From: Mactromeris polynyma | Lineage: Eukaryota > Mollusca > Bivalvia > Venerida > Mactridae | NCBI GenBank assembly: GCA_032209605.1 | Contig: JASFXZ010000045.1 | Span: forward strand, 2,480,001 to 2,544,000 | Reading direction: 5' to 3' | DNA: 64,000 nt | Part shown: positions 12,292 through 25,300 of the stretch, piece by piece | Layout: each line of letters opens with the position of its first letter | Position numbering within the stretch: position 1 is the first letter of the stretch | Notes under the pieces: generated by a model | Database searches by the model: none | What the model was told of the DNA's origin: nothing | The model's input: only the letters and a program-made list of their open reading frames with translations | Position numbers and translations under genes: made by a program

Positions 12292-12944
12292 TGCAGAATA
12301 TGAAGGGCCAAGTCATCTGGACCGATTTCTTGCTTTTTCTTGCTTTTTCATAATCATCATATAAACCATTTATTGTCACAAACAGGGAACTAACAGTAGT
12401 GTCCAGTTCAATTCCAATGTTAAGTTCTATTAAATCAGAATGAAATTAAACTTATTATTTTAAAAAATATTGAAATGTCCCTTTATGTAAATAACTTCAT
12501 TATCATGTTTTTCATATTGTTTTACATACAATGGATGCATTTGTACATATTTACATATTTATATAAGTATACTATATCATTTTGTATGCTCTTTCAATCA
12601 ACATATCATTTTGTCTGATGTTTTCCTTTTATGGTCAGTGCAAAAGTCAAAGTAACTTCATTGTTATTTCCTGTGAATTTAGAATAGTGTGCACTTAACC
12701 ATTTTTCTACCTCTATCTTTTTTGACTCCTAAATAGTTTGTACATTAGACAGTAGTGATTGGGTGCCAGGCACGTACAATTGAGTGGGTCTAGTAATTTT
12801 GGCTTGGCTGTTGGACTGTCCTACAGGGCAGTACATTTTAATATTTTAGGACCAATAGTTTCACATAACTGGTAAAAACATTCTGTTAATAAGTAAAATT
12901 TCATGTGACTGGTAAAAGTTCATTTATATACCGGTTTGTAAAAG

Positions 12945-13790
12945 TTTCATCTGACTGGAAAACATGTCATGTGACTGGTAGATTTGTCATGTGACTGGTA
13001 ATAGTTTCATTATATACCAGTAGGTAAAAGTTTCATCTGACTGGAAAACATGTCATGTGACTGGTAGATTTGTCATGTGACTGGTAATAGTTTCATTATA
13101 TACCAGTAGGTAAAAGTTTCATCTGACTGGAAAACATGTCATGTGACTGGTAGATTTGTCATGTGACTGGTAATAGTTTCATTATATACCAGTAGGTAAA
13201 AGTTTCATCTGACTGGAAAACATGTCATGTGACTGGTAGATTTGTCATGTGACTGGTAATAGTTTCATTATATACCAGTAGGTAAAAGTTTCATCTGACT
13301 GGTAAACATGTCATGTGACTGGTAGATTTGTCATGTGACTGGTAATAGTTTCATTATATACCAGTAGGTAAAAGTTTCATCTGACTGGTAAACATGTCAT
13401 GTGACTGGTAGATTTGTCATGTGACTGGTAATAGTTTCATTATATACCAGTAGGTAAAAGTTTCATCTGACTGGTAAACATGTCATGTGACTGGTAGATT
13501 TGTCATGTGACTGGTAATAGTTTCATTATATACCAGTAGGTAAAAGTTTCATCTGACTGGTAAACATGCCATGTGACTGGTAGATTTGTCATGTGACTGG
13601 TAATAGTTTCATTATATACCAGTAGGTAAAAGTTTCATCTGACTGGTAAACATGTCATGTGACTGGTAGATTTGTCATGTGACTGGTAATAGTTTCATTA
13701 TATACCAGTAGGTAAAAGTTTCATCTGACTGGTAAACATGCCATGTGACTGGAAGACATATGTCATGTGACTGGTAATAGTTTTATTTGG
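12945..13790. repeat. 86-bp minisatellite, about 10 copies
   Basis: TTTCATCTGACTGG recurs at 12945, 13031, 13117, 13203, 13289 and so on to 13719, an exact 86-bp period. Each unit contains two or three copies of a shorter motif (TCATGTGACTGGTA). Early units carry GGAAAACATG and later ones GGTAAACATG, so the array grew in at least two blocks. Looser GTGACTGGTA words extend about 100 bp on each side. Confidence 0.95.
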
Positions 13791-13984
13791 ATAATAAGTT
13801 TCATGTGACTGGTAAATATGTGTCAATGACTAGTATCCATATGTCATGTGACTAGTAAACATATCAGATGGCTGGTATGTCATGTGACTTATGTATGACT
13901 TATGAGACACCTACCTGCTGAGTACATTTACTTCCAGGTTCCTATCCTTTAATACCAGGCACCAGGCAGGTAGGCACATGATAA

Positions 13985-14100
13985 CCATTATTTAACTAGC
14001 TGGCGGCTCACCAACCGGCCTTATCAGAACTGACCCATACTGGGATTCAAACCTTCAACCTCCTGCTCCCAAGGCGGATGCCTTAACAAAGCTTCATTTG
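13985..14100 (-). repeat. tRNA-derived SINE head, minus strand
   Basis: On the minus strand: GTTAAGGCATCCGCCTTGGG, then GAAGGTTTGAATCCC (B-box), then sequence without a proper acceptor stem. Anticodon-arm-like spacing is present but the ends do not pair, so it is a SINE head and not a gene. Confidence 0.55.
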
Positions 14101-14512
14101 GGCTCTTACAAAGTCTGAATGAAACTTTTACCAGTCATATGAAAACTTCGCCGTCTATATTATTTTTTACCAGTCCTACAAGGCACAACATAGCCTGTAT
14201 GTATTTGTTTTTTGTCAGTTTTTCATTTATTCCATTTTGAGTGTCAATATTATTTGCTGTCTAATTGTATTGTGATATTTTCTCTTTGTGTGATATGAAC
14301 TGTGTATTTTGTATGCGTTTGTTCAGGAATATTTTTGGCCATGTTTAAGTGTCTGGAAGACAGTGTTGTTATCAGACCTAGCAATAAATTATGTCTAAAC
14401 CATTAAGTAACCAACAGACACTTCTTGCTTATTCAGTTAATTAGTTTGAAAAATCTTTGTGAAACCATGAATTAAACAACAACCTTTCACTTTACAAATA
14501 CAATGGTCGGTG

Positions 14513-14676
14513 AAACCCCGCTTAAAGACCACCTGACCACATATAAATAAGACCAATTTAAATAGACCAGTTTTGATTCTTTTGACCATATTTCAACTCA
14601 ATTACCCTATCCCCTCGCAGCAAATCCCGACTTTCTTCAGAACCATAGGTGGTCTTGTTATCGAGGTTTTGCTGTA
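14513..14676. mobile_element. MITE, CAGTAAAACCTC family
   Basis: Left GGTGAAACCCCGCTTAAAGA-CCACC; right GGTGGTC..ATCGAGGTTTTGCTGTA. Same arrangement as the elements at 3028, 8125 and 42925. More diverged ends suggest an older insertion. Confidence 0.6.
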
Positions 14677-17600
14677 CCTCTTGCTGGTGTTTCATTTGAT
14701 ATTTTTCTATTTTTCAAATGTGAAATTGGTGTTTGTACTATGTACATATACTTTGATACTCAAAATGTTTGAATGACTTGTATGTTGCAAAATATGTCAT
14801 TTCTTTACACTGGCTGCCATGCTTAAGACAAAATGAATAAATTTTACAATTTATTGCATTTTATGCATTCAACTGCAAAGTCGATGTTCACTATGAAATG
14901 GGAAATTCAATATTCTGAGTAAAACCCTGTCCAGTCAGTTGCCTTTATTGTGAGGGTCTGTATTATATGGACAACTGCTTGTAAACCATTAGTTGGAGGG
15001 CGTATACTGGCATCACTCTTTTGCTTGTTTTTTTTGGTTGTTCTGTTTCCAAAAAATTGGATTTTTATCAAAAACATGTGGAGCTAATTCCTTCTATAGT
15101 TTTTGGAGAATGTCATGAAACTTCACATATATAATCTGCTTGGCGAGTTGTAGAATGTGACATAATTTTTTTCGATCGCATTCAAGATAGCAGTCTAGCA
15201 ACCATCTTGGTTTTCTCAAAAACTTGTGGAGCAAACAAATTCTATTTCTTTTTTGATCACATTCAAGAGTCAAGATCCAGACTGGTGGCCATCTTCCATG
15301 AGAACATAATATACCAAGCACATTTTCAAACTCATCACCTCCATATCAACACTTACATGCTCTGACCAAGATAACCAGGATAAGCTTCAAATGATAACCT
15401 TTATAGACCCAAGATAGCAGATTTGCTGTACAGGCTACTTTCACAATGATACATTCTATTTCCAGCTTGACACAAGGGGCTGTGAACTAATTAACATGGA
15501 TCAATACAAGTATAAAAGACAACAATATCCAGACAATGCTCGAGATCATTAATTTTATTGCATCACTTCAAACAAAACATTAACAAGACAGAAAAAATGG
15601 AAAAAATGTCTGTTAATAATAGATGATCTGATATGGAATGTTTCAAAACTCACAACTTGATTGTCACAATATTTGTCGATTGGTTTTAATTGTAATCTCA
15701 AATGAGAATAATCTCAAAATTCAAATTCATTACAATTTGTGCTTCATAAATTTTGCAAAATATCCTAGTCAAACATGCTAGTTTGCAAGAATAAAAGCTG
15801 AGGTTCCCAATTCACAAACATTCTCAGCTGAGATCAGACTCAATCTTTCAAGATCTTATATTTTCAGCATTAAGGGAATTAATAGTTTGTCTAAATAAAT
15901 AACTGTTGTAGCTGCTCAGTAAATCTGCCAGGTTTGAGAGTTTGTGTAGCTTTTAGTAAAGTCAGTACTTTTTCTCACAGTCTTTATTTACTGTTACAGT
16001 TATAGGAAACTACATATTTCCTCCGACGAGTATTGTAGGGCGCTGGGGGAGGGGGGATTTAAACGCTTTCAGTGCAAGCAATAGTTAACTTTTTACATCG
16101 AAGGTCTCTTATATTATGAAGTAGATAAAATATGCACTAGCAGCATGAGAAATAGAGATGTGTGCGGATATCAACCCAGCAATTTAAATGGTAAAGCAGT
16201 ACATGTAAATATAACAGGAAAAATAACAATAAATTGTATTAAAGTAACATTTTTTAGAGCCGTTGAGGCTTCTCCAACAAGTGCTGTAAAATCGTTATTA
16301 CTTGTGGGGGATTATTATTCATGGATTTCACGGTTACATCCATTAACAAATTCAAGTCATCACAAAAAAATTGATTCATGCGCACTGATTTAGGAAAAGG
16401 TTTGCCTATACTCAAGCCTCTATATGGACCATGTTTATCATATCCAAAAACATGAAATCCATGAATTTATGTCCCATCTTAACAGCCATTTTTGGCCATA
16501 TCACAGAATTTTATGTCCACATATACATGTATTAACATTTTACAATAATGGCCACTTGAGAATAAATACTATAATTATTTAACAGACAAACAGCATACTC
16601 AACAACATAATTTCCAATGGTAAAATTTAAAATGAATTGAACCTTTCTAGAGCAACAAGCCCTCAACAAGAGGCAGAGCATACATCTCCCAACGGGTGTT
16701 GCTATGGAGAAGTTGCTCTGTGTTTGCTGTGCTACAAGTTATTGCCAAAGAACAAAAGGTTTGATGTCTATTCGAGCTTACACCAGTAATTTTACAACCT
16801 GTCTACCAAATGTAGTTGATCAAAGTAATCCTTCAGGAAAAAAAACAAAGATAAAACATATATTGCTTTCTACTTTCTGGGAACATCAACACTATGGCAT
16901 CCGAGAATTTATGGCTTTTTACACTGGTTCTAAAATTTAAGTGAACAAAGTTCAGAAATAAACTGGAAACTGGCTTTTGTTGTGTATACAGTACATGAAA
17001 AAAATACCACGGAAACGGCAACAAATGTATGGCACATGTTTTAACATGAAAAAAAACACATTTATAAACTAGCCAGAAAATATAATATAACAAAAACAAT
17101 GGTTATAATAAAAACAATGTGGGTGGATGAAAATAAAGTAGCGGATAGACTTGTTCCGCTTTCATCCTCGATGAACAATATCCATTTAAGTGGGAATTTA
17201 GTAATGCATAAATATTTACCCAGTCCTTTACATAAAAAATTCAACAACAAAAATAACATGTATAAAATTATTGCCAACACCAAAAATAGAATAAAACAAG
17301 CATTTGACTTTGATTTAATTTCGTATTAACTTATCCTAATTAAATTCAGATAAGTGGAAAACATACAACTAGATGGTTGTTTATAAAAAAAACAACATGT
17401 CTCCCAGAGCTTGACCACAAACTTCACAATCTCTAAATTTGGTGCGAATACTGGTTGGTAACATGGAAGCAGTCTGACATCGGGAGAAAAAATTGATTAT
17501 GTCAGCATTGATAACAATTACGCCAATCATCCATCGAAATGTTTTGTTTTTTTAAAAAGGTATTGTTAATATAGATATATGTAAAAACAGCCTAGCGTTT

Positions 17601-17699
17601 AAGCAAGTAACTAGATTCCCAACGGCAACATGTCGAGCCCGCCAATTATCAAGATATTAAGAGAATATGGTTATATAATGCTATACAGTGCATATCTGT

Positions 17700-17890
17700 T
17701 ACACCCATTTTTTACTTCCAAGTGTGACCTTGACCTTTAAGCTACGGTCATCTCATTATGGTGAATATTTATGTCAAGTAATTTGAAAATCCCGCAATAA
17801 ATGACATTATAATAAGGCGGAAAGATGATTTAGACCCATTTTTTGACGTTTGACCTCCAAGTGTGACCTTGACCTTTGAGCTAAAGACCA
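17700..17890. repeat. Duplicated TCCAAGTGTGACCTTGACCT segment
   Basis: CCCATTTTTTAC.TCCAAGTGTGACCTTGACCT recurs about 130 bp apart (17706 and 17837), each followed by TTTRAGCTA. It looks like a local duplication of an interspersed repeat. Non-coding. Confidence 0.55.
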
Positions 17891-18204
17891 GTTTATATCC
17901 AAGAACTAAATTCATTGCAAATCCAAGAATAATAAGACATAGCTTAAATTGCTTGTCGTACGGTATAAGTGGATATTTTTGCAAGTCAAAAAGTTCACCA
18001 ATTAGCAATTTTTAGATGTTTGTAAATCACAGGAATGAGCATTACATTTAATAGTCTAGTATATATATGTAAGCGTTCACTGCATTGAAAGAGGAAATTA
18101 ACCCTTGCTGATATTTTCGCAACCTTCTTATATTCGCGAAATTTGCAAACTTTTCCATATTGACATCACTACTTATGCAGTATAGTTTTAAGTACATCAG
18201 AGTC

Positions 18205-18355
18205 CAATGTTACAAAACTGTTTCTGAGGACTACTGTCAAAATACATGCATCTGATTAGTTGTTTTTCTGAGCAAGTCTTTGAATTGACCAATGACAAGG
18301 CTGCATCCTGAGACTGGTCAGAATGAAATATATGATCTGAGACAAATGTTAATTT
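18205..18355. repeat. Interspersed repeat, GAGACTGGTCTC family
   Basis: CATCTGATTAGTTGTTTTTC, TTGAATTGACCAATGACAAG and GCATCCTGAGACTGGTC are shared in order with the copies at 1335, 6375 and 61735. Confidence 0.6.
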
Positions 18356-19324
18356 GAAATGTTTCATGAAACTAAATCCCCAGGGTTTTTTCTAGCTGTT
18401 TTGGGGAACTTTACACATGTCCATGTAACTCAGATTTTTTTGGGAGAACAAGCAAATTGGGAAACAGGTACTTGATGCAAACAAACACTATAAACAGATT
18501 AAATTAAAGACACAACCCAAATCTTGGTATCCATCTCGGTAAATGAAAAACTCTTACTTCTGCCTATGAGGCCCTAATCAAACTTCCTTAGTGGAAAATG
18601 GACAACATACACTACATAAAACCTCACTGGCCCTTGTGATTTCCACTATTTCTCCACTATTGTTTACCAGATCTTTTGAGAATGACTTGGAAATGCAACA
18701 GTCAAATAGCAAAAAATATTTCTTTTTGCCATATGAGCAAATAGCAGGTATAAGAATTGAGACCCGATTCTTGGTCCCAGTTGGTATCTAGGCATTCAAA
18801 ACAATAATGCCAGTGACAGCCACTAAATAATCAATAATTATCCCCTGACATTTTGTAAAATAAATTTATGGAAATACATTATCAAATCAGTCAGTAAAAA
18901 TATATTTCACCTATGCAAATTGCTTAAAATACATTCACATAAGCAAGTTGATTAACAATATTAAAATAATTATAAAAATATATTTGCATAAGCAAGTTGG
19001 TTAAAACTAGATTTACGTAACTAAGATGGTTAAAATTGCATATACATATGTAAGGTTGTACAAAATGCATGTACATATGTACGGTTGTACAACATGAAAA
19101 AGGTGAAATTTTCTGAAGGTAGTTAAAAATTCACTGAATATATAAATTTGCCTTTTAGGCTATTTACTTATTGTAGAAAAATACATTTACCTGATTTTTA
19201 AGTAGGAAATAAAAACGAGTTTTGTTAAACTACATTTTATATCACACAACTGATATTATCGATATAAAAATTCCAAGCAGCCATAACAAAATAAACTATA
19301 CAATACACATGTATATTATTATAT

Positions 19325-22300
19325 TTAATTTCGGATTTCAAATTCAGCATCTTCAGTCTGAAGGCGAGCACTAGCTTCTCTGTCATACAAAACTTCTGAA
19401 AATGCATTAAATAAAAACATTTAAAGGGTCAGACCACATTGTACAGAGGGTTTGGCATGAAGCTATTGGCACCACATATTTACTATAACTTGAGTACATA
19501 AATCAACACCATACCCTCAATATACACATTACTAGCAGATACAGGGGGAGGCACACCCAGTGTGCACCCATCTCCCTAAAATAGGAAAATATACAGTGAT
19601 CTTTGATTGTAAGGTTTTCTAATAAGAGATTCTGATTTATTGTAGCATTATTTTCTATAATGTTATGTTTATACATATGGTATGTAACAGTATCCCGCCA
19701 TTTTATAAGGCTTGAGCAAAACCAAAATATGACCAAAAAGTTGTGCCCCCAAATCCTGGATCTGCCCCGGCACATCATTAAATTGAGGAAGAGTCATAAT
19801 ATTATCCAGCAAGCAAGCATTAATAACAATAATTGATAAATAATCTATTGATCTTTGTATCAGTTTTATGGTAATCACTGCCCCCTTCACTTACAAGCAG
19901 AAGATGCATAAACAACTCAAGATAGCTCAGTTGGTACAGCAATTGCCCTGTGAGTGAGGTCCCAGGCTTGAGCCCTGGTCAGACTGCAATTTTTTCTGAT
20001 GTGGTGACATCAGGAAAATGTTTTTACACCATATTAAAACATTGTGAAGTTAGTGGTTCAAACTCACAACATTCATGTCAGGGGTCAGGTGCTCTACCCC
20101 TCCATGCACAACTGAACCTCCAAAATGATTTTTTATGTTGGCAAAGCGAACTATGCTAAGATTTAAAATTTGGGCTATGAACATAAATCCCGAAAACATA
20201 AATTTCTTCCCAAATTTGTGTGAACCTGAAATTTGGTTCTGTCAGACTATTTCAAGCCAGAATGGAGACCAACTTTGGAAAATTCACCAGTATTTGTATT
20301 AATAACCATATTAAAAGTATTTTTTGCCAATAGATGTAGTCTGGAATTAAAATATGCTAAAACTGGTTTTTACCAGGGATAATGTAAGTTAAATATTTGA
20401 TCCACTGACTTTCCGTCAGACGTTAAAAGCTGACTTAATTTTTAATGGTATATTGTTGTTTGTATTGCAGGGTTAGAGGAAACCCCATATTTATAGCAAT
20501 CAGGGAAAGATCTATTCCTAAGTCTGTACATAATTTATCAAAACAAAAGCACGTCCTACCATTATCCGTTGAGCTTCCAGCAGGTGGGGGATTGCTTGGC
20601 CGAGACTTCCCATGTTGGCCAATGAAACAACCATTTGTATCACAATAGTCAAGAAATCTGTAAGACCAATGTTTTGTGATAAACTGTTTTTCTTAAGTGG
20701 CACACACAGACAAATATATAAAAATAAATTTTCATATCCCTCATTACTTGAACATTAAATCTTATGCATATTCCCCCACAAACCTAGACTAGAGGGTTAT
20801 ACATAGTTATACACTGCTTTGATTGAAATCATTCCTCTCAAAACAAGAGAGATCATCTACTGACAGTATAGTTAAATCTTATCAAGTTTGGTGGCTGTAA
20901 TGAAATTCAAAGCATTCATCAGTTGTTCGCTAGAAACTAAATGATCTACCAGCAATAGAATATATTGTACATGTAGAAATGTTAGTTAATATAAAATTTC
21001 ACACTGACACATTTATAGCTACTATAATCATTGGAATATCATCACCATTTTTATATTATCTGACAGATTTGCCGATCATTTAATCAGAATAATTGGGTAA
21101 CCAAACCCATGTGATTAATTAACATTATCAGACAATCTGCATCCTTTGAAGATTTAGAGGTGTACAAAATACACCCTATAACTGTTGTTTTTACAACATG
21201 CAAATAAATCTGTAAAGAAAAATAAACTTCAAACTAAATTTAAATCTTGTAATTACTACATCTTTCAAGATATCAATATTCAGATACTAATTTTTATTCA
21301 TAGTTTTCTGATACAGCCCCAAGTAATTAATTGACTTTCAAAATATGAATTTGCTGATCACGTAACTCACGACGACGATAATTCAATTTTCACCAATCAT
21401 CGGCTCTTCACTACTAACAAATGCATAAGAACTTCAGCTTTTTCCAGCTATTTCAGTTCATGGAACGATACTAACAGCAATAGACACTCACTTCAATAGC
21501 ACACATTTTTCACCAGATTTACAATTCATATCACATATTGTCTTGGAAGGTGCATGATAAATACTGTCTGAACATTCGGAACATCTTTCAGATCGTTATT
21601 CACACTACTGAAGATGCATTTGAATGTCAGAAGGTGAACATACATCTCTTGGAGGTGCAAAGATAAAAATATGATGTTAAGGTTGAGTATTCTTCTATAT
21701 TAAAAGAACTGCATAAATTATTGAACAACTCCTCATAAGTGGCAAACTTACCTTTTCCAGCATTTATCTTTCTCCAACAGGAGTGGGTTACCTATCACAA
21801 TTAACAAAGATCTCGCTCTAGTTAAGGCCACATTAAATCTCTGAAATCACACAATGCATAAGTTACAAAACGTACTGAGTCTATTAAATAAGTTTACATA
21901 AAAAAGATTCTTTTTACTCGGACATGCATTTACTTAGTAGGGAATCACTGATTCATTAGAATTAAACCAGTAGGCACCAATTTGCAAACAATTGTCACCA
22001 TAATTTCAGCAAAATCTAACCTTTGCAAACATCTTACTTGTGAAACAGTAACTATTGCAAAATGACAGAATAAACTCTGGATATAATTCAATGTCAGCTA
22101 AAAAAGCTACTTTAATGGGCATTTAAACATTTGAATTCATACCTTGGGGTTCCGAACAAACCCGAGATGAAACAACATGTCAACTTCCACATAATTATCA
22201 CTGCTTCTAACGGCTGAAAGTATAATGATCTTGTTCTCTTGTCCTTGGAACTCCTAGACCGATCCGACCATCATCTCTCCTTGCTTACCAAAATTCTTCT

Positions 22301-25300
22301 TTTTAATCATTTTTCGTAGTTTTTGAACCTATACAACAATACAATACAATGTACAGTGCAACCTGACCAGAACAACACCCTTTGGGGGACGCACATTTTG
22401 GCTGTTGTTGAGAGGTTGTTGCTGATGGGAGAATTTATAGAAAACTGATAGCTGTTCAAGAAAGGGCCACTCTGGATAAGTTGCACTATATGTACCACCG
22501 ATTATCAATGTTTTACTGAACAATGTTTTAAAAGATAACAAACAAACAAACAAGACATATAAATGGTGTAGATGGAATGACGTCTTGCAGTACGTTAAAA
22601 AAACATTATTTAAAACAAACCAGTAGAAGTTTTCCATTGAAAACAATGAATAAATTATTACGCTATACTCATATATCTTGTGTATTTGATCCGTTTTTCT
22701 TTAGAAAATTGACATGGAAATGTTATTTATTGCTATATATTGTTGTATATAGTCAAAAGACACACAATTTGCTATAAATTGAAATATTTTGCGCAATAAT
22801 CTATTAAGAATAGTTGAAACATTTGTAACAAGAATCGCCTTTTTTCATAACTCTGATTTTACAGGAGGGGTACACTTCGGGAAAAGAAGTATCTTCCAAA
22901 AACTATGAAATTGGAAGAAAGCAGGTAAATAACACAACAAATATCATCTACTAAATACGGTTTAATAAGGAATTAGTAAAATGTGAAATATCTTTTCGAG
23001 ATACCCCTTTTGGTACCTCTCCGCTTAAAATATGAACCAATCAAATCGTCTAATTTTGTTGCATATTCAAACAACAGAAGTTCCAATAGACACTTTTTAT
23101 GAAGTAAAGGACCATAACTCTGCTCTTACACATTGAATCCATGGTAATAACCCCATGAGCACCACTTCATAGGCTGAAAATTATTTCTATGAAGTTTTGT
23201 TGAATTTTACGAAATTGTGTTACATTAGGTCTTTCCTGAAAATGTGTGAATCAAACTTGCGCGAGAAGGAAGGGAGGTAAATCATTGGTAGACTTTAGAA
23301 CTACCCTCCCTTGCACACAAAAATCATCAGGAGGATTTTGTCTAAATACCTAACATAACTTTCCAAGGGGAGGTAACTACATGAAAACCACTAACTTGTT
23401 TTCGATAGGGAGCTATGATTCCGATGTCCTTCGGATTTATTTTCAGTCCTTTTTTCTTTTCATTCAGCAGCAGGTCAAGATATTTCTCCACTTGCGCGAT
23501 TTCATCCCTAAAATAGGATCATAATAAGAAATTGGTTATTGGTTAAATAAATAAAATTCAAAGCACTAATGAGTGATTATTAGGGTGAAAATTGTTTACC
23601 TAAAAAGACCGAATGGGGTTACAATATACATAAAAATGAAATCACAAACCTGTTGAAGAAAGATGGACTGGATGCCTCCCGTTCATTGTGTCCAAACACA
23701 GCATGAAATATTAATGGGATTTTTTTATTGGGTAGGTGTTCCCATGACAACATTGAGTCGAGAATTATGGGATCTCCGCAGCACTGAAGTTCTCCGTCGT
23801 AGAACAATGCACGTGGCACTTCCAGAATGGAGTCATGAGAGCGATAGTTGCGCACAAGTTTTGTGATGTAACAAGGATCATACCCTGACACATCGGATCT
23901 CTGATATCCTTCACAATCTCTCATTATTCTCTCAAGCAGCGACACATCTAGAAATGAAAAAACAAAAATGTCCGAAACAAAATAGTTTGCATACCCAGGA
24001 AAATGAGTTGCTAGCCAATGGCAATTTTTAGTACAAGTCTTATGCACATAAATGTATGATTTGCTGATAAGTGTACCTTACATTTATCAATACATGTACA
24101 ATAATTTAATTTGTCATCTACTGTTGACTAATTATTTGCAAGTTCATTTCAACCGGAATTCAAGTCAGTTCAAGGTGGGCACAAAATACCACATATTTCC
24201 TTACTATGTACTTACATTTGTTACAACTTGAAGCAGAATTAAAAACTACGAAATAATGATCTACAGTATTAAAAGATACTACATAATCATGATCGCCCCA
24301 CATAAGTAAGGATGGGACATATCAATATCAAACAAACACAAAATAAGGAAATTATAGCAACAAACCTAAACCAAAATTCTGAGAGAACTGGGATCTAAGA
24401 ATTGGCCCTAACTGCCTTGGGTCCCCTGCCAGAACAAGTTGCCCACAATCTTGGTTCCTACAATCCATGAGTCCGGTGATGGGCACAATGCATTCAGGCT
24501 CTATAGCATGGGCCGCCTCGTCAATAAATATATGAGTAAAGTGATTTTTTGGAAATGCAGCAGACACAAGTCTGTAATTAAAGAAAATTTGTTTGATTAT
24601 ATTGGAATTTTCCACCATCTTCCACAGTATTTCAGCTTGGTAAGTCAGTCTTTTGACCTAACCATTGTTCTTCTGTAACCGACAGATAACTTCCACACAT
24701 GTATCAGGGGTGGAGGAAAAATCACTCTGGATGTATTAAATGCAGTCAAATTGTCATTGAGAATAAATGAATTGAACTATTCAGGAACACAATTAAGCGC
24801 GAGTTAAATACGGTATAAAATTCAGTCAATTAAAAGTAATGGTCACTATTATATTAATTAGTATTATCACTATTAATTATTTACATTATCTTCATAGTTA
24901 TCACAATCACTACCACCACCACCATCATCATCCACATTCAATTATTATCATCACCATCAGCATCATGTTTCCATTCTATCAAGATCTTAATCATCTAATC
25001 ATCATAAATGTGATGATCATTGTATCATTGTTACAGTGGACGCTCATTGGACGGAACTCAGTTGTGTCGAAAACCCTGGATGACTCGAACTGATTACATG
25101 TACAAAGTCCCAATAAAAGTCTTTGTATAATCTATATTGTTTTACTACTTTTGGTAACCTGATTCAGCATTAGACTAGTCCAGGACGCCTATTCGTGGAT
25201 TTCTAAGGCCCTGTAGTCCTGACATTATCATATTTTCATTCAATTAGTAATCTAAAGCAATGTTATTCAATTAGTAATCTTAAGTAATGTTATTCAATTA

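Larger units (their letters stand above)
12292..14841 (+). other. WHRN: Whirlin 3' UTR / downstream region with candidate poly(A) signals
   Basis: No coding exon is visible after the whirlin stop. AATAAA occurs at 14383-14388 and 14836-14841. If either is used, the 3' UTR is 2.1-2.5 kb long and contains the 86-bp minisatellite, a SINE and an inverted-repeat element. An earlier signal could be used instead; none with the exact hexamer stood out between 12292 and 14380. Confidence 0.4.
14842..19324. other. Intergenic region between the convergent whirlin and MOV10 genes
   Basis: No exon with flanking splice sites and a recognisable product was found on either strand. It holds diverged repeats: GTGGAGC-centred words at 15075 and 15225; a pair of TCCAAGTGTGACCTTGACCT copies at 17718 and 17850; and a GAGACTGGTCTC-family copy at 18205-18355. 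The MOV10 3' UTR occupies an unknown part on the right; TTTATT at 15554 would be a far-distal minus-strand poly(A) signal. Confidence 0.6.
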
